Origin: Erwinia sp. HDF1-3R
Lineage (GTDB): Bacteria; Pseudomonadota; Gammaproteobacteria; Enterobacterales; Enterobacteriaceae
Reading direction: 5' to 3'
Assembly (NCBI RefSeq): GCF_039621855.1
Contig: NZ_CP155071.1
Location: 2,108,001 to 2,172,000, forward strand
DNA: 64,000 nucleotides
Numbering within the stretch: the stretch's first letter is position 1; the number at the start of each line of letters is the position of its first letter. Below, piece after piece: positions 61,028 to 64,000 of this stretch. A program made the position numbers and the translations under genes. The notes under the pieces are model-generated. The model was not told where the DNA came from. It saw only the letters and a program-made list of their open reading frames with translations, and did not search any database.

Positions 61028-62440
61028 TTACAGAACGTGTACGGATGCGGTATTGGTTGTTCCGCTTGGCACCAGGGCACCAGAAACCATCACCACCACA
61101 TCGCCTTTTTGACCGTAGCCGCTGGCAAGCGCGGCTTCTTTACCCAGGCGGTAAAAGTCATCGGTTGAGGCAATTACGTCGACGACGCTGGTCACAATGC
61201 CTTTGCTCAGCAGCAGCTGACGAGCGGTGAGTGCATTGGTGGTCAGCGCGAGAATGGTGGCGTTAGGGAAGTATTTACGCACGGATTTGGCCGATTTACC
61301 ACCTTCTGTGGCAACCACGATCAGGGGGGCTTCCAGGTTTTCCGCCGTCTCTACCGCGCCACGGCATACTGCTTCAGTAATGCGCATTTTACGGTTGTCA
61401 TGATGCGAATCGATACGGCTCTTCATAACGCGATCGGTACGTTCGCAGATGGTCGCCATAATGGTGACTGACTCCAGGGGATAACGTCCTTTCGCGCTTT
61501 CGCCCGACAGCATGACCGCATCGGTACCATCGAGAATGGCGTTAGCCACGTCGCCTGCCTCCGCACGGGTAGGGCGCGGGTTCTTGATCATCGAATCAAG
61601 CATCTGAGTGGCGGTAATAACCACCTTACGTGCGCGGTTACATTTTTTGATCATCATCTTCTGAGCGAAGATAACTTCCTCAACCGGGATCTCAACGCCC
61701 AGATCGCCACGCGCAACCATGATGCCGTCGGACGCATCAAGGATTTCGTCGAAGTTATTCAGGCCTTCCTGGTTTTCGATCTTGGAGATGATCTGAATAT
61801 GCTCGCCGCCGTGCTGCTTAAGATGCTCACGGATCTCCAGCACGTCTGAGCGCTTACGGATAAATGACGCCGCAACAAAATCAACGCCCTGTTCACAACC
61901 GAAGATCAGGTCACGCTTGTCTTTTTCGGCCAGCGCAGGCAGCTGGATAGAAACGCCCGGCAGGTTAACGCCTTTGTTTTCACCCAGGTCACCATTGTTA
62001 AGGACTTTACAGACCACGGTGTTTTCTGTGACTTCAACCACTTCCATGCCGATCAGGCCGTCATCCACCAGCACGGTATTGCCGATTTTGAGATCTGAGG
62101 CAAAACCCGGATAGGTGACCGCAACGCGTTCGGTGTTACCCACCACGGACTGGTCGGTGGTAAAGGTAAAGGTCTGGCCTGCTTTCAGCGCGGCATCGTT
62201 GCCACCCTCCAGCTTCATGGTGCGAATTTCCGGGCCTTTCGTGTCCAGCAGGATCGCCGCCTGGTGGCCGGTGTTACTCATTACGGCGCGCAGATTGGCA
62301 ATGCGTTTGCCGTGCTCTTCATAATCGCCGTGAGAGAAGTTAAGGCGCATTACGTTCATTCCCGCATCCAGCAGGTGAGTCAGCATTTCTTCCGATTCGG
62401 TTTTTGGTCCGATAGTACAAACAATTTTGGTCTTTTTCAT
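61028..62440 (-). CDS. pykF: Pyruvate kinase I PykF
   Basis: A 470-residue, fructose-1,6-bisphosphate-activated pyruvate kinase. [16 protein letters not shown] at the start; [15 protein letters not shown]; signature [16 protein letters not shown] with the catalytic Lys; [26 protein letters not shown]. The C-terminal domain carries the effector site. A perfect Cra site lies upstream. Confidence 0.97.
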   Translation of the reverse strand: MKKTKIVCTIGPKTESEEMLTHLLDAGMNVMRLNFSHGDYEEHGKRIANLRAVMSNTGHQAAILLDTKGPEIRTMKLEGGNDAALKAGQTFTFTTDQSVVGNTERVAVTYPGFASDLKIGNTVLVDDGLIGMEVVEVTENTVVCKVLNNGDLGENKGVNLPGVSIQLPALAEKDKRDLIFGCEQGVDFVAASFIRKRSDVLEIREHLKQHGGEHIQIISKIENQEGLNNFDEILDASDGIMVARGDLGVEIPVEEVIFAQKMMIKKCNRARKVVITATQMLDSMIKNPRPTRAEAGDVANAILDGTDAVMLSGESAKGRYPLESVTIMATICERTDRVMKSRIDSHHDNRKMRITEAVCRGAVETAENLEAPLIVVATEGGKSAKSVRKYFPNATILALTTNALTARQLLLSKGIVTSVVDVIASTDDFYRLGKEAALASGYGQKGDVVVMVSGALVPSGTTNTASVHVL

Positions 62441-62658
62441 GACGAGTTATCTATTAAGTTGTAATGGATGTGAGAGTGGCAATCCCGGCGCCGGTAAAAA
62501 AGCCCCGGAGAAGAATTTTTGCTTGAGTCGTAAACTGCGGTACAGATTAAGAATAGGTGACAGTAGGGTCGTTTGCAGAGGAAGTTGAGACGCAGTTTCA
62601 GCGCATGCGCAGCGAAGGGCGCAGGACGCTATCGTTTTTTGTAAAGGGCCAACCATAC

Positions 62659-62672
62659 GCTGAAACCATTCA
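62659..62672 (+). promoter_or_regulatory. Cra (FruR) site upstream of pykF
   Basis: GCTGAAACCATTCA matches the Cra consensus RSTGAAWCSNTHHW at all 14 positions. It lies about 220 nt before pykF. Cra represses pykF in E. coli. The remainder of 62441-62883 carries no gene I can see. Confidence 0.75.
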
Positions 62673-62883
62673 AATGAAACAACGTCGGTGATTATAGCGA
62701 TTCGGGTAGACGAAAACCAACTAAAAAGCATGATCTTATCCGTCAATTATTGCGTTAGCGCATGGTGTTGCGCAATAAAAACGGGCGCAGGGGCGTCACA
62801 GCAAGGGACGAGCATAGTGCAAGCGGGAGATTGGTTGAGGGAGAAACACAGAAAAAGGTAACGCAGGAAGTGGCTATCAGGAG

Positions 62884-62960
62884 TGGTGCGTTCTAGAGGA
62901 CTCGAACCTCCGACCCCCACCATGTCAAGGTGGTGCTCTAACCAACTGAGCTAAGAACGC
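62884..62960 (-). tRNA. tRNA-Val (GAC)
   Basis: A 77-nt cloverleaf with 7-bp acceptor stem GCGTTCT/AGAACGC, D-arm AGCTCAGTTGGTTAGAGC, anticodon loop TTGACAT (GAC), T-arm GAGGTTCGAGTCCTC and encoded CCA. Third gene in transcription order of three in tandem; corresponds to E. coli valV/valW. Confidence 0.97.
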
Positions 62961-62968
62961 ATAAATAC

Positions 62969-63045
62969 TGGTGCGTCCGAGTGGACTCGAACCACCGACC
63001 CCCACCATGTCAAGGTGGTGCTCTAACCAACTGAGCTACGGACGC
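62969..63045 (-). tRNA. tRNA-Val (GAC), middle copy
   Basis: A 77-nt cloverleaf with the same anticodon arm. The acceptor stem is GCGTCCG/CGGACGC and the T-stem GTGG/CCAC, paired changes against its neighbours. CCA is encoded. 8 nt from the first and 4 nt from the third copy. Confidence 0.97.
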
Positions 63046-63049
63046 ACTG

Positions 63050-63126
63050 TGGTGCGTTCTAGAGGACTCGAACCTCCGACCCCCACCATGTCAAGGTGGT
63101 GCTCTAACCAACTGAGCTAAGAACGC
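63050..63126 (-). tRNA. tRNA-Val (GAC), first transcribed copy
   Basis: A 77-nt cloverleaf identical to the copy at 62884-62960 (anticodon GAC, encoded CCA). First in the tri-cistronic tRNA unit; E. coli has two copies at this place. Confidence 0.97.
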
Positions 63127-63274
63127 ATCATTACTGTATTGCTAACAGCGGGGACGAATATTAACGACAGCGTTACCGCCTGGCAAGCAGAATCCGCTTT
63201 TTTCTGTGTGACTGCTGCGCAACTGTGCGAAGCGCAGCATATTTAAGCATGCCTGCACAAAAAATGTCGGAAAA

Positions 63275-64000
63275 TTAGTGTGCTGCACGTGCCAGAATCC
63301 GCTCGGCTGGCTGACGCTGCAGGCGGCGGATACGCCAGACCATCATGATTGCAGCGGAGGTCAGACCGATGATAAACCCCATCCAGAAACCCGCCGGGCC
63401 CAGCGGTGAAACCACCCAGTCTGTCATCGCCAGCACATACCCACAGGGCAGGCCGAGCACCCAATAAGCCGTAAAGGTGATAAAGAAGATCGAACGCGTA
63501 TCTTTGTAACCGCGCAGAATGCCACTGCCAATCACCTGGATTGAATCGGAAATCTGATACACCGCAGCCAGCAGCATCAGCTGAGCGGCCAGCGTAACCA
63601 CGGCCGGATTATCGTTGTAAAGCAGCGCTATCTGCTCGCGAAACATCACGGTAAACAATGCGGTCATACAGGCCATGGTTATCCCGACGCCCTGTGCCGT
63701 CCAGGCGGACACCCGAGCCGCGTCGGCCGATCCCTGCCCAAGCCGGAAGCCCACGCGGATCGTCGTCGCCACGCCCAGTGAAAGCGGCATAACGAACATT
63801 AACGAACTGAAATTCAGCGCGATCTGATGCCCGGCAACCTCGACGATCCCCATGGGGGAGACCAGCAGCGCGACAACCGCGAACAGCGTGACCTCGAAAA
63901 ACAGCGCCAGCGCAACCGGCAGGCCTAATGTAAACAGACGCCAGAGCACTGTGCTATCTGGCGCACTCAGGCGCGTCGGCAGACGGATATCACGCATTGA
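63275..64000 (-). CDS. mdtK: MATE multidrug exporter MdtK, C-terminal part
   Basis: 241 codons of the C-terminal half of a MATE-family Na+- or H+-coupled drug exporter; the frame stays open past the window edge. Motifs: [48 protein letters not shown], and [20 protein letters not shown]. Together with the position beyond the tRNA-Val genes this fits MdtK (NorM). The ATG at 63997 is internal, not the start. Confidence 0.93.
   Translation of the reverse strand, partial: SMRDIRLPTRLSAPDSTVLWRLFTLGLPVALALFFEVTLFAVVALLVSPMGIVEVAGHQIALNFSSLMFVMPLSLGVATTIRVGFRLGQGSADAARVSAWTAQGVGITMACMTALFTVMFREQIALLYNDNPAVVTLAAQLMLLAAVYQISDSIQVIGSGILRGYKDTRSIFFITFTAYWVLGLPCGYVLAMTDWVVSPLGPAGFWMGFIIGLTSAAIMMVWRIRRLQRQPAERILARAAH

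Overview
The window is a piece of an enterobacterial chromosome of roughly 55% GC. Gene order from about 5 kb to the right end closely follows E. coli K-12 map minutes 37-40: astCADBE-spy-cho-nadE-osmE, katE-tcyP-ydjM-hxpB-yniB-yniA-ydiZ-ydiY-thrS-infC-rpmI-rplT-pheMST-ihfA-btuCED-nlpC-ydiV-selO, aroH-ppsR-ppsA-rprA-ydiK-ydiJ-menI-sufABCDSE-ldtE-lpp-pykF-3x tRNA-Val-mdtK. Several E. coli genes of this stretch are missing: ves, the chb operon, cedA, pfkB, hemP and the fadK-ydiM block. The left edge carries the end of a type VI secretion cluster (tssL and a lipoprotein). Together this suggests a plant- or environment-associated relative such as Erwinia or Pantoea; that assignment is inference, not something read directly.

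Layout. 1-3.3 kb: T6SS edge, a periplasmic PEBP protein and the inverse autotransporter YchO. 3.5-4.4 kb: the bestrophin YneE, followed by short tandem repeats. 5-11.2 kb: the arginine succinyltransferase operon behind a sigma-54 promoter. 11.4-26.8 kb: stress, transport and DNA-repair genes (spy, LexA-controlled cho and ydjM, nadE, osmE, katE, tcyP, sugar-phosphate and fructosamine enzymes) and a Fur-box-preceded orphan binding protein. 27-36.8 kb: a translation block with its classical controls (ThrRS-binding operator, AUU start of infC, pheM attenuator), ihfA and the vitamin B12 importer. 36.8-40.1 kb: nlpC, ydiV and selO. 42.4-47.3 kb: aroH, ppsR and ppsA, linked by phosphoenolpyruvate metabolism. 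47.3-64 kb: sRNA RprA, ydiK, ydiJ, menI, an unknown Fur-box gene, the complete suf operon, cell-wall genes, pykF, three tRNA-Val(GAC) genes and the 3' half of mdtK.

The most unusual part is the 2.3 kb between selO and aroH (40087-42394), where E. coli has hemP. I see no credible gene there. It is built from nested repeats: 57 bp x3, about 443/372 bp x3, 118-119 bp x4 and 54 bp x5. The large units and one diverged, inverted relative contain a string of hairpins whose stems differ by paired (compensatory) substitutions while the loops keep an A-G-G-(G)-A core. This points to a structured, possibly transcribed repeat family.

Regulatory sites that can be read directly include three LexA boxes, two Fur boxes, two Cra sites (pykF, ppsA), a sigma-54 promoter, the thrS operator, the pheM attenuator and many intrinsic terminators. 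All gene identities rest on reading translated sequence and remembered family features; no database search was run.
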